NCBI GenBank assembly: GCA_025352765.1
Contig: JANXSI010000274.1
Span: 1-9,919 of the forward strand
Length of the DNA stretch: 9,919 nucleotides
Reading direction: 5' to 3'
Origin: Devosia sp.
Lineage (GTDB): Bacteria; Pseudomonadota; Alphaproteobacteria; Rhizobiales; Devosiaceae
A model generated the notes under the pieces. It was given only the letters and a program-made list of their open reading frames with translations, was not told where the DNA came from and searched no databases. This document shows, piece after piece, positions 1 to 7,199 of the stretch (its first letter is position 1; each line of letters starts with the position of its first letter). The position numbers were made by a program, and so were the translations under genes.

Positions 1-489
1 TCAGCCCATCGCGCCTTCATCGTCAATGGACTGGCCGATATCGAGGGGCACTTGGCTTGGCTCCTCCATCGCCATGACCATATGGGTATGGCCGCGTCGA
101 TCGAAATGCGGGTCCCGTTCATCGAGAACGCGCTCATTGACATGGCTCTGCACTTGCCGTTTCGCGCCAAGCGCCGGGGACGACAAAGCAAATGGCTCGA
201 GAAGCAGGTTGCACGACAGCGCCTGCCAGACCGCGTGGTGTTCGCCAAGAAGAAGGGCTTTCCAATGCCCCACCATTATACTGCGGGTACCGAGCAGCTG
301 CTTGTGGGGGGGCTACTTTCTGATCTCTTGGGTTGGTCGAGCACAACAACGGCGGCCGTCGTTGAGGCGCTTGGTCAAGCGCAGTGGTTACGGTTCGACG
401 CCGTCGCGCTAGAGATTTGGCTCCGGCAAGCGCTTGCCGGCGAGACAGCCGAAGAAACCGGAGAACGACTGGTCGCACTCGCCAAGTGA
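1..489 (+). CDS. Asparagine synthase (glutamine-hydrolysing) family, C-terminal fragment
   Basis: The frame is open from base 1, so the gene begins outside the window. 162 residues remain and end at TGA 487-489. They match the end of the synthetase domain of class-B asparagine synthases, which adenylate an acid and amidate it with ammonia from glutamine. Visible marks are the block around residues 24-40 (RHDHMGMAASIEMRVPF), which fits the family's D-R-M-S-M-A-x-S-x-E-x-R-x-P-F signature, and KKKGFPMP at 83-90, which fits the conserved K-x-G-F-x-x-P near the C terminus. The glutaminase domain would lie upstream and is not visible. Paralogues of AsnB are common in polysaccharide clusters, where they are thought to amidate uronic acids or other precursors rather than make free asparagine. 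The glycosyltransferase context favours that, but it is inference. It converges with the Mur ligase gene, 7 bp between stops. Confidence 0.88.
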   Translation, partial: SAHRAFIVNGLADIEGHLAWLLHRHDHMGMAASIEMRVPFIENALIDMALHLPFRAKRRGRQSKWLEKQVARQRLPDRVVFAKKKGFPMPHHYTAGTEQLLVGGLLSDLLGWSSTTTAAVVEALGQAQWLRFDAVALEIWLRQALAGETAEETGERLVALAK

Positions 490-496
490 CGACCCA

Positions 497-1666
497 TCAG
501 GTCTGAAGGTGGGAAAGGAAAGTCTTGTCCTGCTCCCAGAGAGCGTTGCCTTTGACAACGATGAGGTTTGCGTGCCGATCCCCGAGCATTTCCAGCGTGT
601 CGTGCAACGTTCTTGCAGAGAGGATTCGGTTCTGTCCAAGCGTTTTGGACAACCGTGCTGCCGAGCTTTCGGCTTCGCCAAAACCTATGACGAAATCGCA
701 AGCTTCGACGGCGGCGACAAGCAACTGCCGGTAGCGCAGCGTTGAGCCACCGCTGCCGGTGTCTGAGAGGCCGCCGAGGACAAATACGCGCGATCCTTCG
801 CTCATCTTGCTGAGGTCCGCGACGAGCAGCTTGGCCGACCAAAGCGGCGCCTTCACCGTGTCCAGGACGACGGTCCTACCGCCTCTCGCCGCGTGCACGG
901 ACATGCGGCCATAGGCCGGTTCGATCGTTTCGATGGTCGCAACTGCCCTGTCCAGGTCAAGCCCATACGCATAGGCGCAAGCCAGCGCGCCAAGCACATT
1001 AGTGAGCATTAGGGTACCGAGGAAGCGAGTTGACACCCGGCGTCTCACCCCATCCACGACCATGTCGAATGCAAGGCGTCCTGGAAGGCTGGACACGATA
1101 TTCTCCGCTCGTACATGCGCCTTGGTGTTGACGCCGAACAGGACGACGCGGCCCGTTGCTGATTTTGCGAGCGTGCAAGCCCCCTCATCATCTGCATTGA
1201 GCAAGAGTAGCCTAGTGTGGCGGGTCAGGGTTTCGAGTTCAGCTGCGACGCCCGATATGGTCCGGAACGCCGTGAAGTGATCCAGACCCACACTCGTGAC
1301 GATGGCACAATCGGGACGGAGCGTACGGGACACGTCGCCCAGGGTGCCGAGGGGAAATTCGCTTACTTCTTGAATGACAAAATCGACCGGCTGCTTGAGT
1401 CTTCGCACGGTCCGAAGGCATGGCCGTTCGGTATTGTCCACAAATCCGAACTTGACCTCTCTCTGGTTGGCAAAGAGACGCCCGGTGAGCATCGTCGTGG
1501 TCGATTTTCCGCAACTACCGATGACGGCGATGTACTGTCCGACCCGGCGCTCCCGGTTTCGACTGGCCTGTCCGCGCCAAAACGGCATCATCCGCTGTGC
1601 GTAGCCCTTGGCGAGATCTTCGCCCCAGTTTTCGAGTTTGCGGTGAACTAACGAGAATGCATTCAA
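497..1666 (-). CDS. Stand-alone MurF-like Mur ligase family protein
   Basis: A 389-residue protein with the Mur ligase order of parts. The ATP-binding loop is GSCGKSTTT at residues 50-58. TSVGLDH at 124-130 corresponds to the T-N-I-G-x-x-H block, NADDEG at 157-162 to the N-x-D-D block, LTNVLGALA at 221-229 to the H-N-x-x-N-A-L-A helix, then GRM at 253-255 and a C-terminal ligase domain (about 265-389) ending with KGNALWEQD, which resembles MurF. The family makes amide bonds through acyl phosphates. The N-terminal UDP-sugar domain of true MurF is missing: only about 45 residues precede the P-loop. A peptidoglycan role is therefore unlikely, and CapB/PgsB-like or other amino-acid ligase activity is more plausible. 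The P-loop is Ser-Cys where Mur enzymes normally have Thr-x, and the usual YNANP block of the C domain reads VKAP (271-274). The start is a TTG without a clear ribosome binding site; ATG at residues 26-27 is possible but would leave little before the P-loop. It is the last gene of the leftward group, 88 bp after the ATP-grasp gene. Substrate unknown. Confidence 0.85.
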   Translation of the reverse strand: MNAFSLVHRKLENWGEDLAKGYAQRMMPFWRGQASRNRERRVGQYIAVIGSCGKSTTTMLTGRLFANQREVKFGFVDNTERPCLRTVRRLKQPVDFVIQEVSEFPLGTLGDVSRTLRPDCAIVTSVGLDHFTAFRTISGVAAELETLTRHTRLLLLNADDEGACTLAKSATGRVVLFGVNTKAHVRAENIVSSLPGRLAFDMVVDGVRRRVSTRFLGTLMLTNVLGALACAYAYGLDLDRAVATIETIEPAYGRMSVHAARGGRTVVLDTVKAPLWSAKLLVADLSKMSEGSRVFVLGGLSDTGSGGSTLRYRQLLVAAVEACDFVIGFGEAESSAARLSKTLGQNRILSARTLHDTLEMLGDRHANLIVVKGNALWEQDKTFLSHLQT

Positions 1667-1754
1667 TTCAGGTGCCCAATCTTGCCCATCTCAACGAGTA
1701 GCTGACATTTTCCAGACCGTGCAAGCTCGGCGCGAGGTTCCTTGAGACCTAGAA

Positions 1755-2684
1755 CTACTGAGAATTGAAAGGTAGGCGCAGTGCCGGGTTCCAGCCGAGC
1801 CAGCGCGCGTTGGCGATCAGCACGCCCAATGCGGCGAGGAGGTCCGCGCGGTTCTGCGGCCGAAACAGCGAGCCGCCGAATCTTGGGTTGATTTCGAGCA
1901 CCGCCATCTGTCCATCATGCAGGCGCTTGTAGTCGACGTTTACCGGGCCGCTGTAGCTGAGGGGCCTGAGGATGGCGCCGATATCGGCGATGTCTTGGGC
2001 ACTGATAGAGGCAGGCAACGTCGGCTCGCTGGTGTGGGGATAACGAATAGCGTTACCTTCTTCGATGTGCTGGTAGGCGAGGCTCCAGATCAGGTTCCCG
2101 TCCACAACAATGCCGTGGAGGGTGAACTCTGGCCCCGGAACGAAGCGCTGGATCACGAACCGCCCGCCATCGTAGGGCGAGGAGTGCAGGTGCAGGGCGA
2201 GGTTGGTGGCGTCTGCGCAAATGACGACGCCGGAGCTGCTCTGCCCGTCCGTCGGCTTGAGGACGGCGGGAAAGGCGACTTCGTCCGGCGCTGTCCACGT
2301 TTCGGGCATCAGGCGGCTCAGCCCGGCTGCGGAAACATGCCGCCAGAGAGAGAGCTTGTTGCCAACGGTCGCAATCGCTTCCGGCGTCGGAAACAGCCCC
2401 CAGCCGCCGCGCGGCGCATAGCGCGCTGATGCCTCCCGTACCGGAAACAACAAGCGCTGCGATTGCCGGGACGGCAGGGCGAAATGCAATCCACGCCGCT
2501 TTCGCGTGATGTTTCGTACCGGCAGACTCGCCCACAGATCCGATCGGGGCTCGAGCGCCCGCCGCCAATCGTCGAAAAATCTGCCCAGCAGGACGATGTC
2601 AAATCTTTCGGGCCTCGGCGGGTCCGGTGCGGCAGGCCTATTCGGCAGAATAAAGCTCAACGGGTTAGATACCGTGTCTTCCAC
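1755..2684 (-). CDS. ATP-grasp domain ligase
   Basis: About 309 residues, with carboxylate-amine ligase features. NK at 109-110 opens the lid domain (NKLSLWRHVSAAG), FPAVLKPTDGQSSSG at 138-152 gives the ATP-binding Lys143 and glycine/serine loop, QRFVPGPEFTLHG at 179-191 is the adenine-side strand, and NVDYKR plus LEINPRFGGS (248-272) supply the metal-binding Glu264 and Asn266. These resemble carbamoyl-phosphate-synthase-like and D-Ala-D-Ala-ligase-like ATP-grasp enzymes, which join an acyl phosphate to an amine. The frame stays open to 2816, but the extra 44 residues overlap the GT8 gene and look unrelated. I chose the GTG at 2684 (AGGTG 11 nt upstream, 28-nt overlap with GT8). A TTG at 2660 that overlaps the GT8 stop as TTGA is an equally possible coupled start. 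The neighbouring Mur ligase and two glycosyltransferases suggest that it decorates a sugar or peptide precursor; substrate unknown. Confidence 0.85.
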   Translation of the reverse strand: MEDTVSNPLSFILPNRPAAPDPPRPERFDIVLLGRFFDDWRRALEPRSDLWASLPVRNITRKRRGLHFALPSRQSQRLLFPVREASARYAPRGGWGLFPTPEAIATVGNKLSLWRHVSAAGLSRLMPETWTAPDEVAFPAVLKPTDGQSSSGVVICADATNLALHLHSSPYDGGRFVIQRFVPGPEFTLHGIVVDGNLIWSLAYQHIEEGNAIRYPHTSEPTLPASISAQDIADIGAILRPLSYSGPVNVDYKRLHDGQMAVLEINPRFGGSLFRPQNRADLLAALGVLIANARWLGWNPALRLPFNSQ

Positions 2685-3514
2685 CAGCGCTCGCGCACCT
2701 GTCGATAGTAAACAGCATTCGTCATGGCGTGTCGATAAAGCCGGGAAAACGCCGTTCTGCGTAGGGTAATTCGCCACGGGGTGGGGCCCTCGGTGAAATG
2801 TACGATGGCGGGGCACAGCGCTTCGTGCGCGGGCGTCGGCGCCATCAAGTTGTAGCGCCAGTCCAGCCGCTTCCAGGCTCGTGCGAAGACGATGTTCGCC
2901 AGCTCCTGGTCAAAAAACAGCCGCGAGACATCCATGTGCGAAGGCAATTGTCTGGCGAAGGCAAGGATATCGGCATTGGCGAGAGCCTTCAGATCGATCA
3001 ACAACACGCCACTGTTGAAGTAGCTCTCACCCGGTCCTGGTTGATGCCGCTTGGCGCGAAGATCGCGACCCAGCCTTTGGTGGATATGATGGATATCCTG
3101 CACGGCGGCGAGAGCATTGCCACAAAGGTCGGTATTGTAAAGTGGCATTAGGTCCTCGAGAACTAGAACATCACTATCGAGGTAGATAATACGGCTGACA
3201 TCGTTGGGCACGAGGCGATCGAGCAGTAGGCGAGCGTAGACAATACGGGGCCAGCGACTGCTCGTTCGCAGCAGTTGCGAGAGTTCTATCAGACTCTCGT
3301 TTTCTGATAGATCGTAGTGGAAAAATTTCGCTCCGAATTCGCTGGAGATGCTTTCTAGGACGCCCCTATGATCGTCTGCAAGATGCTCGTGGCACAGATG
3401 AAAGTACAGGTCTTGCGGCCGATGCGATGTCACAGAGATCGAGCGCATGACGGTGTAGGCGAGAGCCCAGTGGCTGTCAGTGAATGTCAATGCGATGTGA
3501 AGCGGTTGTGCCAT
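2657..3514 (-). CDS. Glycosyltransferase family 8 protein
   Basis: 285 residues with the GT8 (GT-A fold, retaining) signatures in order: an N-terminal nucleotide-binding strand IALTFTD at 7-13, the metal-binding DxD in YLDSDVLVLEDL (111-122, Asp113 and Asp115), YFNSGVLLIDL at 165-175, DQ at 202-203, WRYNLM at 219-224 and the C-terminal IVHFTEGPTPW at 237-247. Members such as LgtC and WaaJ/RfaI transfer galactose or glucose from UDP-sugars to LPS or glycan acceptors on the cytoplasmic membrane face. The basic, aromatic tail (about 270-285) fits membrane-surface binding. The frame is open to a TTG at 3559; I chose the ATG at 3514 because the family's first strand follows within seven residues, though ATG 3538 is possible. 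The start lies 238 bp downstream of the GT25 stop; that gap holds no gene or clear promoter that I can see. Its 3' end overlaps the ATP-grasp gene. AT content seems higher than in the ligase operon. Confidence 0.9.
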   Translation of the reverse strand: MAQPLHIALTFTDSHWALAYTVMRSISVTSHRPQDLYFHLCHEHLADDHRGVLESISSEFGAKFFHYDLSENESLIELSQLLRTSSRWPRIVYARLLLDRLVPNDVSRIIYLDSDVLVLEDLMPLYNTDLCGNALAAVQDIHHIHQRLGRDLRAKRHQPGPGESYFNSGVLLIDLKALANADILAFARQLPSHMDVSRLFFDQELANIVFARAWKRLDWRYNLMAPTPAHEALCPAIVHFTEGPTPWRITLRRTAFSRLYRHAMTNAVYYRQVRERWWKTRYLTR

Positions 3515-3752
3515 ACGTTGCTCTAGCCCTGGACTCATCGGCCCCAGACGGTCGTCCAAGCTCTGATGTTAAAGCATGACTGTTGCGGACACCAAGTCCT
3601 GCGCTGCCGACGATGCGTGACGTTCAGGGGATCTCCCCCCCACGAGGTATGTGGCACTGGCGGTGATCACGACAGTGTCGAGTGCGACCGCTCGGCGCGC
3701 CTTGGCAACCGTGTTGTTGCTAGATCAGCACATGGAGTGGCCTCGACGGGGC

Positions 3753-4637
3753 TCAGTCGACAATCTCCCGGCCATAGCCTGCGAGCTTGCTGCCTAAAAA
3801 CAGTCCAGTAGGAGTGTCAAAGGGGATGATTTTCCTCGAAACACCCCCCTGAAGTCGGCTGAGGTGGTAGGCGACGCTCGCTAGGAAGGGCGGCGCATCG
3901 CGCCAAAGACGCAACAGGCGGATGGACCATGGCGCAGGGTTGCTGCTGCTTACCACAGGAGTCAGATTGCCTTGGGCGAGTTCGGACGCTTCGGTTTTAT
4001 TTATCTGGATGCAGAGGGCTGGATCGGCAAGCGACAGGTTGAGGTCCTTTCCCGGCGCGGTGTACGGGCGAAAGAGAAATCGGTCGACGGGGCCCTCGAA
4101 AACATCCTGACGGGTGAGCAGCGCGCGCGCAGCTTTGACGGAGACGAGATAGCCAGCCGATCCCCATTGGGTCGAACAGAACGGCCGCAGGCCGATGTCG
4201 CCCAGGGTCGTCGCAACCGGCAGCACGCGCGCTCGACGCGCGGTCGCTTCGATATGGACGAGGTCGAGCGAGGATGTCTCTGGCTTTGAGAAAAACTCTG
4301 AAAGGAACTGCGGAAGGCGATGGGAGATGAGGACGTCATCTTCGAAAATGAGGCCCCAGTCGGCTCCGTTTTCCACCAGCATCTGCCAGGCCCGCATGTG
4401 GCTCATCGTGCAGGCGAGCTGACTCCGGCTGACCACCCGGACACTGTTGGGGTTGCAGTGCTGCTCGAGTTCGCTCGGGGGGATGGAACTCACGGCCACT
4501 GCGCTGATCCGTTGGGCCGCCAACCCCAGCTCTGCGAACTGGCGCTCCATGTGCGCGCGACGATCAGACCGACGGTCAAGATTTATATAGTAGATAGGTG
4601 GCAACAAATCGGTCCCCGAACGCACAAGCCTTAGCAC
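3753..4637 (-). CDS. Glycosyltransferase family 25 (LPS biosynthesis type)
   Basis: 294 residues. The N-terminal YYINLDRRSDRRAHM (16-30) is the GT25 hallmark (I-N-L-D-R-x-x-x-R), followed by SQLACTMSHMRAW (72-84, the G/A-C-x-x-S-H block) and the acidic metal-binding triad in LIFEDDVLIS (96-105, Glu99-Asp100-Asp101). QWGSAGYLVS at 157-166 fits the family's W-G-x-x-x-Y segment. GT25 enzymes such as LgtB and Lex2B transfer galactose or glucose to lipooligosaccharide, so a role in building the glycan of this locus is likely; donor and linkage cannot be told. The start is GTG at 4637, with AAGG five bases upstream; a second GTG at 4625 is in frame. The Shine-Dalgarno sits in the 3' arm of a stable-looking hairpin. 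It is first in the leftward gene group and is divergent from the AMP-ligase operon. Confidence 0.88.
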   Translation of the reverse strand: MLRLVRSGTDLLPPIYYINLDRRSDRRAHMERQFAELGLAAQRISAVAVSSIPPSELEQHCNPNSVRVVSRSQLACTMSHMRAWQMLVENGADWGLIFEDDVLISHRLPQFLSEFFSKPETSSLDLVHIEATARRARVLPVATTLGDIGLRPFCSTQWGSAGYLVSVKAARALLTRQDVFEGPVDRFLFRPYTAPGKDLNLSLADPALCIQINKTEASELAQGNLTPVVSSSNPAPWSIRLLRLWRDAPPFLASVAYHLSRLQGGVSRKIIPFDTPTGLFLGSKLAGYGREIVD

Positions 4638-4671
4638 AGCCGCCTTGCGAGGGGCGTAGCAACTGGCGGCT
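4638..4671 (-). promoter_or_regulatory. Hairpin covering the ribosome binding site of the GT25 gene
   Basis: Read on the minus strand, AGCCGCC (4671-4665) pairs perfectly with GGCGGCT (4644-4638). After a two-base AG bulge the stem continues as TTGC with GCAA, leaving a ten-base loop: 11 base pairs in all. The 3' arm contains the AAGG Shine-Dalgarno and ends immediately before the GTG start at 4637. If transcribed, the structure would hide the ribosome binding site, as attenuating 5' hairpins or RNA thermometers do. No T-run follows, so it is not a terminator. A TATATC at 4677-4672 could serve as a -10, but it would place transcription start inside the stem and break the hairpin, so both readings cannot hold. 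Confidence 0.4.
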
Positions 4672-4879
4672 GATATAGCCTAAGCGACTGGTCTAATTGA
4701 GATCCCAGCACATGGCGCGCCCCTTGAATGGCTTCCAATGCGCCATACCCCACGAACCCGATGGTATAATGTTGCCGTTTTCTTTCCAACCATTGCCCGC
4801 AACAAGGTCACAGCCGCGTTCGGACGGATCACCACTTAGGATTGCGGCGCGAGGTTACGGGGACTGGCCTTTCCTCCGT

Positions 4880-5029
4880 CTACTGCAGCAATGGAGGGGC
4901 GTCGGCTTGGCTCATTGGGATAGAAACGCGATAGCAGAACAAGCAGGTTGAGAACTCGCGGATCGATTGTTCAAAGATACGACGCGCCAGCGATAGTTCC
5001 TCAATCTGCATAGTCCTGCAGGCGGCCAT
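4880..5029 (-). CDS. Possible small protein, 49 residues, unrecognised
   Basis: A short minus-strand frame runs from ATG (5029-5027) to TAG (4882-4880). It is supported mainly by an excellent Shine-Dalgarno: GGGAG, six bases before the ATG, the best ribosome binding site in the window. The product starts MAACRTMQIEELSLARRIFE, contains a charged, probably helical first half (residues 8-25), has a Cys-x-x-Cys (29-32, CLFC) in the middle and a proline-containing end. I do not recognise it. It could be a genuine small protein, the remnant of a larger gene (for example a decayed mobile-element gene), or chance. It sits in the divergent region between the GT25 gene and the AMP-ligase operon. Confidence 0.3.
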   Translation of the reverse strand: MAACRTMQIEELSLARRIFEQSIREFSTCLFCYRVSIPMSQADAPPLLQ

Positions 5030-5074
5030 GTTGATCTCCCGGCTTTAGAGGTGTCGCCCGCTTTTGCGCTGCCT

Positions 5075-5095
5075 CACTAGCGATAGTGCTATACG
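5075..5095 (+). promoter_or_regulatory. Possible extended -10 promoter with overlapping inverted repeat
   Basis: TGCTATACG at 5087-5095 resembles an extended -10 (TGn then TATAcg), with a weak TTGCGC at 5064-5069 as -35 candidate but 20 bases away. It overlaps the inverted repeat CACTA-GCGA-TAGTG (5075-5088), which could be an operator. Transcription from here would begin near 5102, before both candidate starts of the AMP-ligase gene. The match is modest. Confidence 0.22.
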
Positions 5096-5191
5096 CAACA
5101 GACAGGTCCCTGAGGCCATCCAAAGCGCATGACGCACCGCCCCAGCTCCGGATCTCTGGCATTCGCCGCGAAGCCGGGCGAAATAGGTCAC

Positions 5192-6613
5192 ATGTCTGAC
5201 CTTAATACGATTCTCGATCTGATCCCTCCGTCCGCGCGGTTGATCAATGCCAGAACCGGGAAAAGCATCCGCGCCTCAGCCCTGCTGGCCGAAGTGGCCG
5301 CGCGCGCCGCAACGTTGCCGGCGTCACTGCGTGGCGGCGACCGCGTCGTCATCGGCGCCGCCGACCCACTCGAATTTCTGTTGTTTTTGTTTGCCACGTG
5401 GCATCGCGGTTGTGTTGCGGTAGCCGTCAATCCGGCGTTGGCGGGCCCCGAGCAGGCGAATGTCATCGACACCACCGGCGCACGTCATTGGTGTGGCGAG
5501 CTACGCGCGAAACTGCCTGACTATGCTCCGGTGTCGGCTGCCGGCGCAGGGGCAAATGAAGAAGCGCCCGCGCTCATCCTCATGACGTCGGGCACGACGG
5601 GACGGCCCAAGGGCATCGTGCACAGTCTGGCGAGTCTGCGCCGTCGCATCAGCCACAACCTTGCTGCCATCGGCACCGCATCGCTGGCCAATACGCTATG
5701 CGTCCTTCCGGTGTTTTTTGGCCACGGTCTGATCGGCAACGTGCTCACTCCGCTCGCAGCAGGTGGCGCCGTGCATCTATGGCCAAATCCGCTGCTGGCT
5801 GAGCTGTCCGGCACTGGCCCCTATATCGATACGAACGCCATCTCGTTCATGAGTTCGGTGCCGTCCTTTTGGAAGCTGGCGTTACGCGTATCGCCGCTGC
5901 CGCAGATACCCCTTACGCGCGTCCATGTTGGCTCAGCGCCGCTCGGGCTCTTGCTCTGGCACGACATCGCCGTGTGGGCCGGCACGCGCGCCGTGTACAA
6001 CATGTTCGGAATGACCGAGACCGCCAACTGGATCGGCGGCGGTTCTCTCACCGACCCGCGCGCAGCCGACGGTTATGTCGGCACGGCGTGGGGTGGTAAA
6101 CTAGCCGTTCGCGATGAGGACGGCCACGTACGTTCGTATGGAAGAGGGGAAGTCCTCGTGCACTCGCCATCATTGATGAGGGGCTATTTCGAGCGCCCGG
6201 ATCTCGACGCCGAAGCAATGCATGAGGGCTGGTTCTGCAGCGGCGACGTGGGTGAACTCGCGGCCGATGGCCATCTCACACTGATTGGCCGGATCAAGAC
6301 CGAGATTAACCGGGGCGGCATCAAGATCCAGGCAGAAGAAGTCGACATGCTGCTCGAACGCCATCCCGACATCATAGAGGCCTGCGCCTTTGGTATTCCC
6401 GACCCTGCCGCTGGTGAGGCAGTTGCAGCCGCCATCGTGCTGCGGCCCGGCGCGTCATTTGTCCCCGAAGCGATCAAGGCCTGGTGCCGCACGCAGGCGC
6501 GTGCCGACGTCGTGCCGGCCCGGCTCCACCTCATGCAGTCGATTCCGCGCAATGACCGGGGCAAGATCGTCCGCGCCGATGTGCGCCGTATCACCGAGGG
6601 CGGCCATGGTTAG
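5192..6613 (+). CDS. AMP-forming acyl/aminoacyl ligase (ANL superfamily)
   Basis: 473 residues from the ATG at 5192, the size of a compact ANL enzyme. The phosphate-binding loop is MTSGTTGRPKG (131-141), motif A5 is YNMFGMTE (269-276), A7 is SGD (350-352) in GWFCSGDVG, A8 is GRIKTEINRGGIKI (366-379), and A10 NDRGKI (454-459) carries the adenylation lysine, Lys458. It should activate a carboxylic acid as acyl-AMP and pass it to a thiol. The carrier protein two genes downstream makes an acyl- or aminoacyl-carrier thioester more likely than a CoA ester. That is inference, as is the comparison with DltA. The frame is open to ATG 5129; I prefer 5192 because AGGT lies five bases upstream and the extra 21 residues look non-conserved. 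Its last codons overlap the GNAT start by 8 nt (ATGGTTAG), so the genes are translationally coupled. The substrate cannot be assigned; acetate, 3-hydroxy acids and amino acids are all possible. Confidence 0.9.
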   Translation: MSDLNTILDLIPPSARLINARTGKSIRASALLAEVAARAATLPASLRGGDRVVIGAADPLEFLLFLFATWHRGCVAVAVNPALAGPEQANVIDTTGARHWCGELRAKLPDYAPVSAAGAGANEEAPALILMTSGTTGRPKGIVHSLASLRRRISHNLAAIGTASLANTLCVLPVFFGHGLIGNVLTPLAAGGAVHLWPNPLLAELSGTGPYIDTNAISFMSSVPSFWKLALRVSPLPQIPLTRVHVGSAPLGLLLWHDIAVWAGTRAVYNMFGMTETANWIGGGSLTDPRAADGYVGTAWGGKLAVRDEDGHVRSYGRGEVLVHSPSLMRGYFERPDLDAEAMHEGWFCSGDVGELAADGHLTLIGRIKTEINRGGIKIQAEEVDMLLERHPDIIEACAFGIPDPAAGEAVAAAIVLRPGASFVPEAIKAWCRTQARADVVPARLHLMQSIPRNDRGKIVRADVRRITEGGHG

Positions 6614-7199
6614 GCTGCGCTTGACCAAGAATCGATTGCTGGCCCGCGACCTTGAAACCGAGCGCTTCAATCTGCGCCATCTGGGACCGATCTCGGCAAT
6701 CCGGACTACAGCGCACTGGCGGCGCGACCCCGAAATACTGGCTGCACTCTATCATTCCAGCAAGCCCCGGTCGCTCCTCAAGTGGATCCGCACAGGTCCC
6801 AGTCCGGACAATCTCGAACGGTTCGCATGGGCCATCATCCCGAAAGGAGAATCGAGGGCGGTCGGCATCCACACCGTGAGGTTGGAAGACTACCGCACCG
6901 CCAAGCTCATGGTGGCGCTCTCAGACCGGCAATGGTGGGGCCGCGACGTCGTCATCGAAGTGCGGGCTCGCCTCATCAACCATTTCTTCGCCAACGCCCA
7001 GATCGATCGCATCGAGGGCTCCACCTCCTCCATCAACGCCGCTTCGGTGTTCAACTACCGCCGACTTGGCTTCAGCCATTGCGGCACACGGCATCGCGTC
7101 AAGCAGAATCCCGAAGACGGGCGCGTCTACGACCTCATTGGCTTCGAACTCTTCCACGAGCAGTGGCAGAAATCATCGTTCTACGAGGACACGCCATGA
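6606..7199 (+). CDS. GNAT family N-acyltransferase (RimJ/RimL-like)
   Basis: 197 residues starting at ATG 6606, with GAGGG five bases upstream inside the AMP-ligase end. The frame extends back to 6390, but that part lies within the ligase gene. The fold is seen from MVALSDRQWWGRDVVIEV (102-119), the acyl-CoA pyrophosphate-binding motif A with Q-x-x-G replacing the usual R/Q-x-x-G-x-G/A, and from STSSINAASVFNYRRLGF (139-156), the RimJ/RimL-type N-x-x-S-x-x-x-x-x-R-x-G-F block. GNAT enzymes move an acyl group from CoA, or in some cases from a carrier protein, to an amine. Sandwiched between an acid-activating ligase and a carrier protein, it probably transfers the loaded acyl group to an amino sugar or other amine of the glycan; this is inference. 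The stop overlaps the next start as ATGA. The altered motif A may reflect use of a carrier-bound donor. Confidence 0.85.
   Translation: MVRLRLTKNRLLARDLETERFNLRHLGPISAIRTTAHWRRDPEILAALYHSSKPRSLLKWIRTGPSPDNLERFAWAIIPKGESRAVGIHTVRLEDYRTAKLMVALSDRQWWGRDVVIEVRARLINHFFANAQIDRIEGSTSSINAASVFNYRRLGFSHCGTRHRVKQNPEDGRVYDLIGFELFHEQWQKSSFYEDTP

Larger units (their letters stand above)
4638..5191. other. Divergent intergenic region
   Basis: About 550 bp between the starts of the GT25 gene and the AMP-ligase gene. It holds the GT25 hairpin at its left end, the possible 49-codon minus-strand ORF, and the possible promoter near 5075-5095. A perfect TATAAT preceded by TGG stands at 4765-4770 on the plus strand, but no gene follows within reach and no -35 is spaced for it. 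An 84-codon plus-strand frame at 4697-4951 lacks family features and a convincing ribosome binding site; I do not call it. The length and lower coding quality suggest remnants of a rearrangement. Confidence 0.6.

Noticed and set aside
3627..3637. GGGGATCTCCC near-palindrome between the glycosyltransferase genes
   Set aside because: Only a five-base stem with a two-base loop next to a C-run; no T-run and no link to a promoter.
3566..3811. 81-codon plus-strand frame between the two glycosyltransferase genes
   Set aside because: It runs into the antisense of the GT25 3' end, has odd cysteine/arginine-rich composition and no ribosome binding site.
4765..4770. Perfect TATAAT on the plus strand
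   Set aside because: No -35 at suitable distance and no gene start within several hundred bases that it would clearly serve.
4697..4951. 84-codon plus-strand frame in the divergent region
   Set aside because: No convincing ribosome binding site, no recognisable family features, and it overlaps the better-supported small minus-strand frame.
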